Part shown: positions 8,778 to 17,800 of the stretch, piece by piece
Layout of the letters: the number at the start of each line of letters is the position of its first letter
Position numbering within the stretch: the stretch's first letter is position 1
Source of the DNA: PFL25 sp046260155
GTDB lineage: Bacteria > Chloroflexota > Anaerolineae > Anaerolineales > UBA4823
Assembly: GCA_046260155.1 (NCBI GenBank)
Contig: JBJYXV010000048.1
Coordinates: 1 to 64,000 of the forward strand
Reading direction: 5' to 3'
Length of the DNA: 64,000 nucleotides
Notes under the pieces: generated by a model
Seen by the model: the letters and a program-made list of their open reading frames with translations, nothing else
Database searches by the model: none
Told to the model about the DNA's origin: nothing
Program-made: the position numbers and the translations under genes

Positions 8778-10988
8778 ATGATGAAACAAGTCCTTCAAGA
8801 TTTGCGCAGCGGCGAAACCCGGGTTGTTGAAGTACCCAAACCACTTGCCCAACCAGGTACTGCCCTGGTGAAAACCGCAACCTCCCTGGTCTCTGCCGGG
8901 ACGGAACGTATGCTGGTGGATTTTGCCGGCAAATCACTGCTCGGCAAAGCCCGCTCCAGGCCGGATTTAGCCCGCCAGGTGCTGGACAAAGCCCGCCGCG
9001 AGGGATTGTTCACCACAGCTGAAGCTGCCTTCAACCGCCTGGACCAACCGCTCGCACTGGGTTATTCCTCCGCCGGTACCATCCAGGCTGTCGGGACTGA
9101 CATGCCAGGTTTTAAAGTAGGCCAACGGGTTGCCTGTGCGGGTGGCGGTTATGCAGTGCATGCTGAATACGCGCGCGTGCCAAAGAATCTGCTGGCTGTA
9201 CTGCCAGATGAAGTAGACTTCGAAAGCGCGGCTTTTACCACCCTGGGTTCAATTGCGCTGCACGCTTTCCGCCTATCGGAAGCCAGTATCGGTGAACAGA
9301 TCACGGTGATCGGATTGGGACTGCTGGGATTGCTGAGCACAGCCATCGCCAATGCTGCAGGCTGCCGTGTGCTGGGGATCGATCTGGATTTCAAGCGGGT
9401 CGAACTTGCGCTTCAGATGGGGGCAGAATCAGCTGTCATCCGCGAGAATGCCCTGCCAGCGGTGCAATCCATCACACATGGCAGGGGCAGCGACGTGATC
9501 CTGATCTGCGCTGATACGGATTCGTCCGATCCAGTTGAATTAGCGGGAGAAATTGCCCGGGACCGGGCGCGGGTGGTTGCTCCAGGTGCAGTGGGGCTTG
9601 AACTGCCACGCAAAGTTTACTATGAAAAAGAAATCTCCTTCATCAACTCCCGTTCTTACGGTCCCGGTCGATATGACCCGGGCTATGAAGAGGGGGGTAT
9701 AGATTACCCGATCGGGTACGTACGCTGGACAGAAGCCCGCAACCTGGAATCTTTTATCGACCTGCTGGCTTCCCGGCGCATCGATGTGCACCCTCTGATC
9801 AGCCACCGCTTCCCGATCGTCCAGGCTCCGCAGGCCTATGATTTGATCACCGGTAAAAGTGGCGAACCGTTCCTGGGTGTTCTGCTGACTTATGGGAGTG
9901 ATCAACCTTCACCGCAGGTAGAGGATCCAGCAACTAAAGCCTCCAAACCCGTTACGCTCCCCGCAGGACAACCAGCGTCACTCAGTGTTGAGCAGCTCAA
10001 GCTGGGTGTGCTGGGTGCTGGAAATTTTGCCTCTGCAGTGATGCTGCCAGCACTGAAGAAGATCGCCTCCATCGAATTGATCGGAATCGCCTCAGCCAGT
10101 GGAGCCTCGGCCCAAATAGCAGCCAGTAAATACAATTTCAAGTATGCCACCGGGGATGAAGAGCGAATCCTCAACGATCCATCTATCAACACGGTTGCGC
10201 TGCTCACCCGCCACAACCAGCATGCTTTGCAAGCTATGACCGGCCTTCAGGCTGGAAAGAACGTTTTCTGCGAAAAACCACTGGCGATCACAATCCAAGA
10301 ACTGGATTCCATCTTCCGGATTCTGGAGCAATTTCCAACAGACTTCCCGCTTCTGATGGTGGGATTTAACCGCCGCTTTGCCCCCTTCAGCCAGCAGATA
10401 AAAGAGTTCCTGGTAGCACGCCAGGAACCATTGTTCGCCCATTACCGTGTCAATGCCGGTTACCTTCCACCCTACCACTGGCTGCACGACCCGGGCCAGG
10501 GTGGAGGCCGGCTGATAGGTGAAGCCTGCCATTTCATCGATTTCCTGACCTTCCTGGTTGGCGATTCGCCTATCTCAGTGGCTGTTTCCGGGCTGCCTGA
10601 TGAAGGCAGATACCACGAAGACAACCTCCACCTGGTGCTGAGCTATCCAGATGGTTCCCTGGGGACGATCGATTACCTGGCCAACGGCGATAAATCCTTC
10701 GCCAAGGAACGCTTGGAGGTGTTCACAGCGGGACGTGTTGCGGTCCTGGATGATTTCCGATCATTGGAGATGGTCAAAGATGGCAAACAGCAGGTGCTGC
10801 GCTCCCGGCTGCGCCAGGATAAAGGGCACCAGGCTGAATGGCAGGTATTCCAGCGCGCTATCCTGGAACACGAACAGCCTCCTATACCTTACCAGCAGTT
10901 GTACGGTGTCTCTGCAGCATCAATTCTCGCAGTTGAAGCCCTGCGCACTGGTGAAACTATTGCCATCCCAAGGAAATCGCAGCTGTGA
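8778..10988 (+). CDS. Bi-domain oxidoreductase: zinc-type dehydrogenase fused to Gfo/Idh/MocA
   Basis: 736 residues. Residues 1 to about 375 are a medium-chain dehydrogenase (SLVSAGTERMLVDFAGKSLL, LGYSSAGTI, nucleotide-binding ITVIGLGLLGLLS). Residues from about 410 are a Gfo/Idh/MocA oxidoreductase with LGVLGAGNFASAVMLP and the signature FCEKPLA. This fusion is known from polysaccharide loci, usually next to heparinase-like and WbuB-type genes as here, and is thought to oxidise or reduce a sugar nucleotide; the substrate is undefined. Two tandem ATGs (8778 and 8781) are possible starts. It opens a plus-strand operon, and its TGA overlaps the GTG of the next gene. Confidence 0.9.
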   Translation: MMKQVLQDLRSGETRVVEVPKPLAQPGTALVKTATSLVSAGTERMLVDFAGKSLLGKARSRPDLARQVLDKARREGLFTTAEAAFNRLDQPLALGYSSAGTIQAVGTDMPGFKVGQRVACAGGGYAVHAEYARVPKNLLAVLPDEVDFESAAFTTLGSIALHAFRLSEASIGEQITVIGLGLLGLLSTAIANAAGCRVLGIDLDFKRVELALQMGAESAVIRENALPAVQSITHGRGSDVILICADTDSSDPVELAGEIARDRARVVAPGAVGLELPRKVYYEKEISFINSRSYGPGRYDPGYEEGGIDYPIGYVRWTEARNLESFIDLLASRRIDVHPLISHRFPIVQAPQAYDLITGKSGEPFLGVLLTYGSDQPSPQVEDPATKASKPVTLPAGQPASLSVEQLKLGVLGAGNFASAVMLPALKKIASIELIGIASASGASAQIAASKYNFKYATGDEERILNDPSINTVALLTRHNQHALQAMTGLQAGKNVFCEKPLAITIQELDSIFRILEQFPTDFPLLMVGFNRRFAPFSQQIKEFLVARQEPLFAHYRVNAGYLPPYHWLHDPGQGGGRLIGEACHFIDFLTFLVGDSPISVAVSGLPDEGRYHEDNLHLVLSYPDGSLGTIDYLANGDKSFAKERLEVFTAGRVAVLDDFRSLEMVKDGKQQVLRSRLRQDKGHQAEWQVFQRAILEHEQPPIPYQQLYGVSAASILAVEALRTGETIAIPRKSQL

Positions 10989-11650
10989 GCCGGGATCAAT
11001 TCACCCACACAACGCTCGATATACAAGGAGATCGGGCAGGCAAAATAACAAACCAATTCATCCAGCAGGCAAATACAAGTGACAGATTAGCTGTACTCTA
11101 TCCTGGAATGCGCTATTCCTGCGATCGACCGCTGCTTTACTACACCACGGAGATCCTGCTGAGCCGTGGTTATGATGTCCTGCAGCTGTGGTCGAATTAT
11201 GGAACCGCTGAATTCGACCAACTTTCCCAATCAGAAAAAACAATCCAATTAATTTCCGACGGGCAGGCCTTACTGAGAGCTGGGCAGGAAATGAGCACCT
11301 ATCAGCAGACAATGCTGTGCGGGAAATCCCTTGGAACCCTGACCATGGCCTTCATCCTTAACCAGGACCAGCACCTGAACCGGGCAGCCACGGTCTGGTT
11401 CACACCCTTGATCCACCTCCCGCCGGTAGCCCAGGCCATACAGGAGATATCCGCGCCAGCCTTTGTAGCCGGGAGCCAGGCAGATGCAACCTTCTCATCG
11501 GGATCACTGGACAAGATTAAATCCAATTCGAATGTGCAGGTGTTTTCCACCGATGGAGCTGATCACAGCCTGGAAATACCTGGTGATCCCAACCAATCCC
11601 TGCAGATATTGAACCAGGTGATGGCTGAATTATCTGCATTCATCGGCTGA
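10985..11650 (+). CDS. Alpha/beta hydrolase fold protein
   Basis: 221 residues starting at a GTG that overlaps the upstream stop (GTGA), so translation is coupled. The nucleophile elbow is GKSLG (113-117, Ser115). A plausible acid is Asp167 in GSQADATF and the histidine is His194 in GADHSLE, so a complete catalytic triad is visible. The strand LAVLYPGMRYSCDRPLLYY is family-like, with the oxyanion region after LYPG. No signal peptide, so cytoplasmic. The position inside a glycan operon suggests an esterase or acyl-hydrolase acting on a glycan precursor, but no substrate can be named. Confidence 0.8.
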   Translation: MSRDQFTHTTLDIQGDRAGKITNQFIQQANTSDRLAVLYPGMRYSCDRPLLYYTTEILLSRGYDVLQLWSNYGTAEFDQLSQSEKTIQLISDGQALLRAGQEMSTYQQTMLCGKSLGTLTMAFILNQDQHLNRAATVWFTPLIHLPPVAQAIQEISAPAFVAGSQADATFSSGSLDKIKSNSNVQVFSTDGADHSLEIPGDPNQSLQILNQVMAELSAFIG

Positions 11651-11678
11651 ACGGGTACCTACCACCCCAATAATTTTC

Positions 11679-13760
11679 ATGTCAACTTCTCAACAGCTGG
11701 TATACGCGCTTAAAGCTGCCCGTGAGCTCGGATTGGGACAAGTCGGGCTGTTTGCCCAATACCAGGTCGCCTTACGGAGCGGTTGGCTGCGCCGAATTAC
11801 GCCCGCCCACAAGCCAAAAGAACATCTACAGGTTCCAGGATACGAGATATCGCTGGGTTTGATTTCCGTTCCAGACCGGGCTCGATTAACCAAGATCATC
11901 GCTGACCAGGCGTCTGCGCTCCTGGCAGAAGCCAATGATCTCAAACAAGGCAGGGTGCGCTTGTTTGGCGGGCCCCCGCAGGACCTCAACCTGGTGGTCC
12001 CCCTGCCGCTACTTCACTGGACAAAAATTTCCCTCGAACAAAGCAAATCCGGGAAGCAAGATATCAAGTTGATTTGGGGACCAGCCCGCTTCACCTGGGT
12101 TTATCCGCTGGCAAGAGCTTTCATCCTGAGTGGGGATGAAAGTTACGTGGAGACTTTCTGGCACGAGTTCGAAGCCTTCGCAGATATTAATTTACCAAAC
12201 CTGGGACCAAACTGGGTTTCCGCGCAGGAAGTAGCTCTTCGTTTGATCTCATTAACCTTCGCCATCCAGGTCTTTTCTTCAGCGAAGTCAAGCAGCCCTG
12301 AGCGGATTAACCGCATAAGCCTGGTTATTGCAGACCACGCAAAACGCATTCCCGCTACACTTTGCTATGCACGGGCGCAGAACAACAACCACCTGTTGAG
12401 CGAAGCTGCAGGGCTGATCACTGCCGCAGCTGCCTTGCCTGCTCACCCCGAAGCGAAGAATTGGCAGAAAGCGGGTCAGCACTGGTTTAATCACGCTCTT
12501 GAAAATCAGATTTCTGACAGCGGCACTTACATCCAGCACAGCACGAACTACCACCGCGTGATGCTGCAGTTGGCTTTGTGGGTTTCCACGCTGGAGAGCT
12601 CCACTACTGAGCAAAACAAACACAAATTAGCATCTGCAACCCACTGGCTACTGGGATTGGCAGATGCTGACACCGGGCGCGTCCCCAATTTGGGGCATAA
12701 TGATGGCTCCTATGTTCAAAACCTGGCGAGCAGCTCGTATTCTGATTACCGGCCTGTACTGCAGGCTGCAGCGATTGCCTTCCTGGGAGAGCCGGTCTAC
12801 GACAGCGGACCCTGGGATGAACTCGCCCTCTGGCTGGGGTTAACCGAAGGCAATCATACCGAACCGAAAGATGCGATCTCCCCGGAACCGGTAAGATTGG
12901 AGATCTTTCCGGGTTCGCATCTCATCCTGAACGACCAAACCAATTCATCCTGGGCGAGTTTCAGGGTGGCAAAATTCAGCGGGCGACCAGCACATGCAGA
13001 CCAGCTGCACCTGGACCTCTGGTGGCAAGGACATAATATTGCCCTCGATCCTGGCACATATTTTTACAATGCTCCCGCACCCTGGCAGAACCCATTCACC
13101 CATTCAAGTCTCCACAATACAGTCACGATCGATGGACAGGATCAGATGACCTATGCAGGTCGCTTCCTGTGGCTGGATTGGGCACAAGCAGAGGTTCTCG
13201 ATCAGCTGACTGGTGAAAAAGGGAAGCTGGTTAAAATCGTTGCCCAGCATGACGGTTATACTCATCTAGGTGTAATCCACCGCCGGTCGGTCACCTGCGA
13301 ATCCTCAAGAAAATGGATTGTCGAAGATGAATTATTCGCCACCAGGAAGTTTCCCGGTAAGATTGGAAAAAAAACTCCAAGTCTTGAAGCTGCCCACCAG
13401 TCAGGACATACTTATCGAGCCCGTTTGCATTGGATGCTACCTGATTGGTCGTGGAAAGTTGAAAATGTTGGAACAGACCAGCCAATCAATGTTCAATTAC
13501 GTTCACCAGCAGGATGGATTAACCTAAATATTGGCATTGAGCCTGCACCAGAGCAAGGTCAGGAACTGCCACCAGTCACAATCCAGCTCGTACGCGCTGG
13601 AGAGCTCGTGTATGGTACTGGATCAACGTCCGCGGTTTCTGGGTGGGTATCCCCCACCTATGCTTATAAGATCCCAGCCCTTTCCCTGGCGGTTCAAGCC
13701 CAAACTCAACTGCCAGTCAAGTTCTGGACCGAGTGGATATTACCTCAGGTAGCTGGTTAA
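11679..13760 (+). CDS. Heparinase II/III (alginate-lyase-like) family protein
   Basis: 693 residues. The N-terminal half is an alpha/alpha-toroid-like region (ARAQNNNHLLSEAAGL, SGTYIQHSTNYHRVMLQLALW). The C-terminal half is the heparinase II/III beta-sandwich, with FSGRPAHADQLHLDLWWQG, DPGTYFYNA and HSSLHNTVTIDGQDQM. Asn, His and Tyr residues of the lyase type are present. There is no signal peptide, so it is probably cytoplasmic. Such proteins inside biosynthetic loci beside the bi-domain dehydrogenase are known, and they may edit or epimerise a uronic-acid-containing intermediate rather than degrade external polymer. That role is inferred. Confidence 0.85.
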   Translation: MSTSQQLVYALKAARELGLGQVGLFAQYQVALRSGWLRRITPAHKPKEHLQVPGYEISLGLISVPDRARLTKIIADQASALLAEANDLKQGRVRLFGGPPQDLNLVVPLPLLHWTKISLEQSKSGKQDIKLIWGPARFTWVYPLARAFILSGDESYVETFWHEFEAFADINLPNLGPNWVSAQEVALRLISLTFAIQVFSSAKSSSPERINRISLVIADHAKRIPATLCYARAQNNNHLLSEAAGLITAAAALPAHPEAKNWQKAGQHWFNHALENQISDSGTYIQHSTNYHRVMLQLALWVSTLESSTTEQNKHKLASATHWLLGLADADTGRVPNLGHNDGSYVQNLASSSYSDYRPVLQAAAIAFLGEPVYDSGPWDELALWLGLTEGNHTEPKDAISPEPVRLEIFPGSHLILNDQTNSSWASFRVAKFSGRPAHADQLHLDLWWQGHNIALDPGTYFYNAPAPWQNPFTHSSLHNTVTIDGQDQMTYAGRFLWLDWAQAEVLDQLTGEKGKLVKIVAQHDGYTHLGVIHRRSVTCESSRKWIVEDELFATRKFPGKIGKKTPSLEAAHQSGHTYRARLHWMLPDWSWKVENVGTDQPINVQLRSPAGWINLNIGIEPAPEQGQELPPVTIQLVRAGELVYGTGSTSAVSGWVSPTYAYKIPALSLAVQAQTQLPVKFWTEWILPQVAG

Positions 13761-13800
13761 ATCCTGTAACCAATCCGCTCGTAAACCAATCAATCACCTC

Positions 13801-15015
13801 ATGCATATTCTTCTCATCCACCAGGCATTTGCGGCTCTTGATGAACCAGGCGGTACCCGGCACCACGAGATAGCCCAGTACCTGGTAAAACGCGGCCACT
13901 GCGTGACGATCATCGCCAGCCCGGTCAGCTATTTAACTGGAAAGAGCGGGGATCAGATCGCCGCAGAAGAGCAGCAGGCAGGGATCAGGATTTTACGCGC
14001 ATACACTTATTCCGCCCTGCACCGCAGCTTTGTACATCGCATCTTCAGCTTCCTGAGTTTTATGGTCTCCTCATTCATCACCGGATATAAGGTGAAGAAT
14101 GTAGATTTGGTATGGGGAACATCACCGCCGATCTTTCAAAGCCTGACTGCCTGGGCTTTGGCCCGGATCAAAGGCACCCCTTTCCTCCTGGAAATCCGTG
14201 ATTTATGGCCTGCCTTTGCCATCGCAGTCGGTGTTCTGCGCCAGCCCCAGCTGATCGCCGCCTCGGAGTGGTTGGAGAAATTCCTCTACCAACACGCTGA
14301 CCAGGTTGTGGTTAACTCACCAGGCTTTATTGATCACGTCCGGGATCATGGAGCAAAGAATGTTGTGCTGATACCCAACGGAGCAGATACCCGTATGTTT
14401 GACCCGCATGCCCCGGGAGATATAGGGCACCATTCAATTGATATTCCTGGTAAATTCATTGCCCTGTATGCTGGTGCCCATGGCCTGTCAAACGATCTGG
14501 GAGTCTTGCTGCAGGCTGCCGCAATACTAAAAAATCGATCCGAAATTTTCTTCGTGCTGCTTGGGGATGGAAAAGATAAACCCGCACTTCAAAAACAAGC
14601 ACAGGATTTGGCACTACCCAATCTAAAATTTTTACCGCCGCTACCAAAGAATGAGATGCCAGCCGCTCTGGCAGCTGCGGATGCCTGCATTGCAATATTG
14701 AAACCCATCCCAATTTACGGGACCGTTTATCCCAACAAGGTTTTTGATTACATGGCGGCTGGTAAACCTGTATTGTTAGCCATGCAAGGTGTGATCCGCG
14801 AGGTGGTTGAAGCGGCAGGTGCAGGTCTGGTCATTCCCCCAGGTGACCCCCCAGCGTTAGCTGAAGGAATTACCTACCTCGCCGAGCACCAGGATGAAGG
14901 TTTTACAATGGGAACCAGGGGCAGAAGTTATGTTAAAAAGTACTTTGACCGGCCGGATCAGGCTGAAAAATTCGCCAGACTCATCGATGATCTCGTTGAT
15001 TTTGATAAGGTATAA
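13801..15015 (+). CDS. Glycosyltransferase family 4, WbuB-like
   Basis: 404 residues. GT-B fold with N-terminal HILLIHQAFAALDEPGGTRHHEIAQYL and ASPVSYLTGK, typical of WbuB/Fnl-type enzymes that usually add N-acetyl-fucosamine-like sugars. The C-terminal donor-binding half has YAGAHGLSNDLG, LLGDGKDKPALQ and GTVYPNKVFDYMAAGKPVLLA. Soluble or peripherally membrane-bound, probably acting on a lipid-linked acceptor. It lies 40 bases after the heparinase-like gene and eight before the sortase gene, so it belongs to the operon. Sugar specificity is inferred from resemblance only. Confidence 0.88.
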   Translation: MHILLIHQAFAALDEPGGTRHHEIAQYLVKRGHCVTIIASPVSYLTGKSGDQIAAEEQQAGIRILRAYTYSALHRSFVHRIFSFLSFMVSSFITGYKVKNVDLVWGTSPPIFQSLTAWALARIKGTPFLLEIRDLWPAFAIAVGVLRQPQLIAASEWLEKFLYQHADQVVVNSPGFIDHVRDHGAKNVVLIPNGADTRMFDPHAPGDIGHHSIDIPGKFIALYAGAHGLSNDLGVLLQAAAILKNRSEIFFVLLGDGKDKPALQKQAQDLALPNLKFLPPLPKNEMPAALAAADACIAILKPIPIYGTVYPNKVFDYMAAGKPVLLAMQGVIREVVEAAGAGLVIPPGDPPALAEGITYLAEHQDEGFTMGTRGRSYVKKYFDRPDQAEKFARLIDDLVDFDKV

Positions 15016-15023
15016 TCCAACTC

Positions 15024-15938
15024 GTGGCAAGAAAAATCACTCCAGAAGATTTATCCGCTGAAGAACTGCGCCGCCTGCTGGTGGAAAAACGGCGTGCTTC
15101 TCGCCAGGACCGGCTCGAAAGATATCGCCGCACCGGGCGTGTTGTCATGGTTGCACCAGATATGGATGGTTCGTCCCTGGATAACATGCGCTCGGGTGAA
15201 TTCGACGAGGATGCGAATGAAATCCTCCCCCCTGCCGCGAGTACACGCAGAAAAAAAATCCTGGATGGATTACTGCTTTTCGTTGAATTACTGGCAGTTG
15301 TTGGCCTGCTGCTATTGCTGTTTAATGGTGTCAGCATGATGCGCGACCTCAATAATGAAGTTGCGACTGCCCTCGAGCAACCAACCCTTACTCCAACCCC
15401 GTTGATCGTATCAGTGGTCTTACCTTCCGGCCACACTCCACCTACTTCACCGGACGGCGCTCGCCCAAATGAAGCTGAAATTCCCCAGCACCTGAAACCG
15501 CTGGTGCAATCCTTAGCAAACATCCCCATGCCCACCCCGGGACCTGAGCAGGCAAACCGGATACAAATTCCCGCTATTGGTGTCGATGCACCGATTGTCC
15601 AGGGTGATGGATGGGAGCAATTAAAGAAAGGGGTTGGGCAGCATATCGGATCTGCCAACCCGGGGGACAAAGGTAATGTTGTATTGTCCGCCCATAATGA
15701 CATTTTTGGCGAGATCTTTCGTGATCTTGACCAGTTAGAACCTGGGGATGAAATTACGATCTATACAAACCAGCGGGCGTACACCTACGTAGTTAGTGAA
15801 AGTGAAATAGTTGAACCCACCCAGGTCGAATTAATGGAAAGTACTTCCCAACCGACATTAACACTGGTATCATGTTATCCTTATCTCGTAGATGATAAAC
15901 GCATCGCGATCACGTCACGTTTAGTTACAAATAATTAA
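15024..15938 (+). CDS. Membrane-anchored sortase (class D-like)
   Basis: 304 residues from a GTG start. Residues 1-78 are charged and presumably cytoplasmic, 79-103 form a transmembrane helix, and a Pro/Thr-rich linker follows. The catalytic domain begins near 180 (RIQIPAIGVDAPIV). The triad is visible: His224 in LSAHND, Cys284 in LVSCYP, and Arg293 or Arg299 nearby. The family is a cysteine transpeptidase that joins secreted proteins to the cell envelope or to pili. No LPXTG-like substrate was found among the secreted proteins of this window. It sits eight bases after the WbuB-like gene in a glycan operon, which raises the idea of attachment to a surface glycan; that is speculation. Confidence 0.9.
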   Translation: MARKITPEDLSAEELRRLLVEKRRASRQDRLERYRRTGRVVMVAPDMDGSSLDNMRSGEFDEDANEILPPAASTRRKKILDGLLLFVELLAVVGLLLLLFNGVSMMRDLNNEVATALEQPTLTPTPLIVSVVLPSGHTPPTSPDGARPNEAEIPQHLKPLVQSLANIPMPTPGPEQANRIQIPAIGVDAPIVQGDGWEQLKKGVGQHIGSANPGDKGNVVLSAHNDIFGEIFRDLDQLEPGDEITIYTNQRAYTYVVSESEIVEPTQVELMESTSQPTLTLVSCYPYLVDDKRIAITSRLVTNN

Positions 15939-15961
15939 TTTTTCTGAAAGTGAATGCTAAA

Positions 15962-16162
15962 ATGAGCAAAAAAAGAAAAAAAAGGAAAGAATCAGCCAGA
16001 ACCCCGAGCCAAACAAGTTTGTCTGGAGCCAGATCGAGCAGCTCAAATCTTCCTGATGACTTTAATCCGGACTACACTTACGTGAAAAAAGATTTGCGAA
16101 CGATCGGAATTCTAGCTGGTATTTTTATTACTGCTCTGGTCATCCTTTCCTTTATCATTTAA
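15962..16162 (+). CDS. Small basic single-pass membrane protein
   Basis: 66 residues from the ATG at 15962; an upstream in-frame GTG at 15950 would add four. The first 13 residues are almost all Lys/Arg (MSKKRKKRKESAR), followed by a Ser-rich stretch and one C-terminal transmembrane helix (about 42-66, IGILAGIFITALVILSFII). Predicted N-in topology with a positively charged tail. No family recognised. It lies 23 bases after the sortase, in the same direction. Codon use and the clean helix argue that it is real. Confidence 0.65.
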   Translation: MSKKRKKRKESARTPSQTSLSGARSSSSNLPDDFNPDYTYVKKDLRTIGILAGIFITALVILSFII

Positions 16163-16285
16163 TACCCACCGCCTGTAGCAATAAATCCAACAATTTGGGG
16201 GATTGAGTTTTGCAGCACGTGGAACGAAATTGGATGATCCGGGTTCTTATATTCAGAACTTAACTACATTTGAGAGTTGATCTGA

Positions 16286-17494
16286 ATGAATAATTCCCCC
16301 TCACCGTCCGAATCTCCGTTCTGGAGTTCAGGCACGAAGCTGATCATCGGTTTAACCTTTGTTGGCATATTAATCGCCCTATTGATCTATTTCAGGTCGA
16401 TTATTGGGCCATTATTGTTGGCGATTATCCTGGCTTATGTGCTGCATCCTGTTGCTGCCTTCCTGAATAGAAAAACTCATCTCAGCTGGCGCTGGTCAGT
16501 TAATTTAGTGTTTCTGGTTTTTGTACTGATCCTGCTCTCCATTTTGACAGTATCGGGTTTTGCCATTGTCCAGCAAATGCAGAGTTTGATCAATGTAATT
16601 ACCACATTCACGGTACGATTGCCTGCCCTGGTGGACCAGATCTCTTCCCAGAATTATTCGATTGGGCCATATCAGTTTGGATTAAATCAGACTGACCTTC
16701 AATCTTTAACCAACCAGGTTCTGAACGCCCTGCAGCCCGTTCTGGGCAGATTCGGCTCCATTGTAAGCTCATTTGCAGCCAGCGCTGTGGTTACCATGGG
16801 ATGGATCCTCTTCGTGCTGGTCATTGCTTATTTCATGCTGGCCAGGACAGGCCAGGTGACCGACGAGATGATCAATATCGATATACCTGGATACAATGCT
16901 GATATCAGGCGCATGAATGTCGAATTTCGCCGTATTTGGAATGTCTTCCTGCGCGGCCAGATGATCATCTTCTTGCTGGCAATCATCCTCTATTCAATCC
17001 TCTTAACCAGCCTGGGGGTTAAATATGCCCTGGGGATTGCGATCATGGCAGGGGTAGCCCGGTTTATCCCTTATGTGGGACCATTTATTGTTTGGATTGT
17101 TACTGCCCTGGTTACCTTTTTCCAAAGTACAAATTATCTTGGGTTGGAGGCCTGGGTATATACAATCCTGGTTGTGGGATTGTGCCTGGTTTTGGATGCG
17201 ATCCTTGACAACATTATCGTGCCAAAGTTTCACGGTGATACTTTAGGATTACATCCTGCTGCAGTGCTGGTGGCTGCACTGATCGCTGCCCAATTGATTG
17301 GTTTTGTTGGTTTGGTCCTGGCAGCTCCTGTCCTGGCTACCATGGTATTGGTCAGCAGGTATTTCTTACGCAAATTGATGGACCAAGAACCCTGGCCCTC
17401 TTCCGAGGACGAATCTCAGGGTACAACAATCCCATGGAATGAGTTTATTAGCCGTTTGTTCAGAGGCAAGCAAAAGGACACGCCCGCAGAATAA
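16286..17494 (+). CDS. AI-2E family transporter (permease)
   Basis: 402 residues with the architecture of the AI-2E/PerM family: hydrophobic helices at both ends, a soluble segment around residues 100-150, and the conserved C-terminal core GVKYALGIAIMAGVARFIPYVGPF. Members export small molecules such as autoinducer-2 or act as Na+/H+ antiporters, so the family name does not prove a quorum-sensing role. It is the last gene of the plus-strand run, 123 bases after the small membrane protein. No terminator is obvious behind it. Confidence 0.9.
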   Translation: MNNSPSPSESPFWSSGTKLIIGLTFVGILIALLIYFRSIIGPLLLAIILAYVLHPVAAFLNRKTHLSWRWSVNLVFLVFVLILLSILTVSGFAIVQQMQSLINVITTFTVRLPALVDQISSQNYSIGPYQFGLNQTDLQSLTNQVLNALQPVLGRFGSIVSSFAASAVVTMGWILFVLVIAYFMLARTGQVTDEMINIDIPGYNADIRRMNVEFRRIWNVFLRGQMIIFLLAIILYSILLTSLGVKYALGIAIMAGVARFIPYVGPFIVWIVTALVTFFQSTNYLGLEAWVYTILVVGLCLVLDAILDNIIVPKFHGDTLGLHPAAVLVAALIAAQLIGFVGLVLAAPVLATMVLVSRYFLRKLMDQEPWPSSEDESQGTTIPWNEFISRLFRGKQKDTPAE

Positions 17495-17800
17495 CCGGGT
17501 TCATCTCTGGAAATTATTTGGGGGATCAATGGTAGTTTTCACATCTCAACTACCAGCAATTACAAATGCTCACCAACACTCTTTAAGAGATTACAATCCT
17601 AGGATATCCGGGGCTGATTCGCCGAGGGCATCAGTAAATATTAATCGTGGCATGACTATCCCATCCAAACTATTATTTCCCGCTGCCATAAACAGAATTG
17701 GAAGAGTACTTGCCGTATTAATATATAGATTTGAGCTGGAATGTGAAATCCAGGAAGAATTACACCTGCTGACTTATTTGCGACAGATCATAGTTTCAAT
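17495..17800. other. 306-bp convergent intergenic region
   Basis: Lies between the ends of the AI-2E gene and dnaA. No ribosome-binding site, RNA gene or strong hairpin was recognised. Frames here show no domain sense. Confidence 0.5.
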
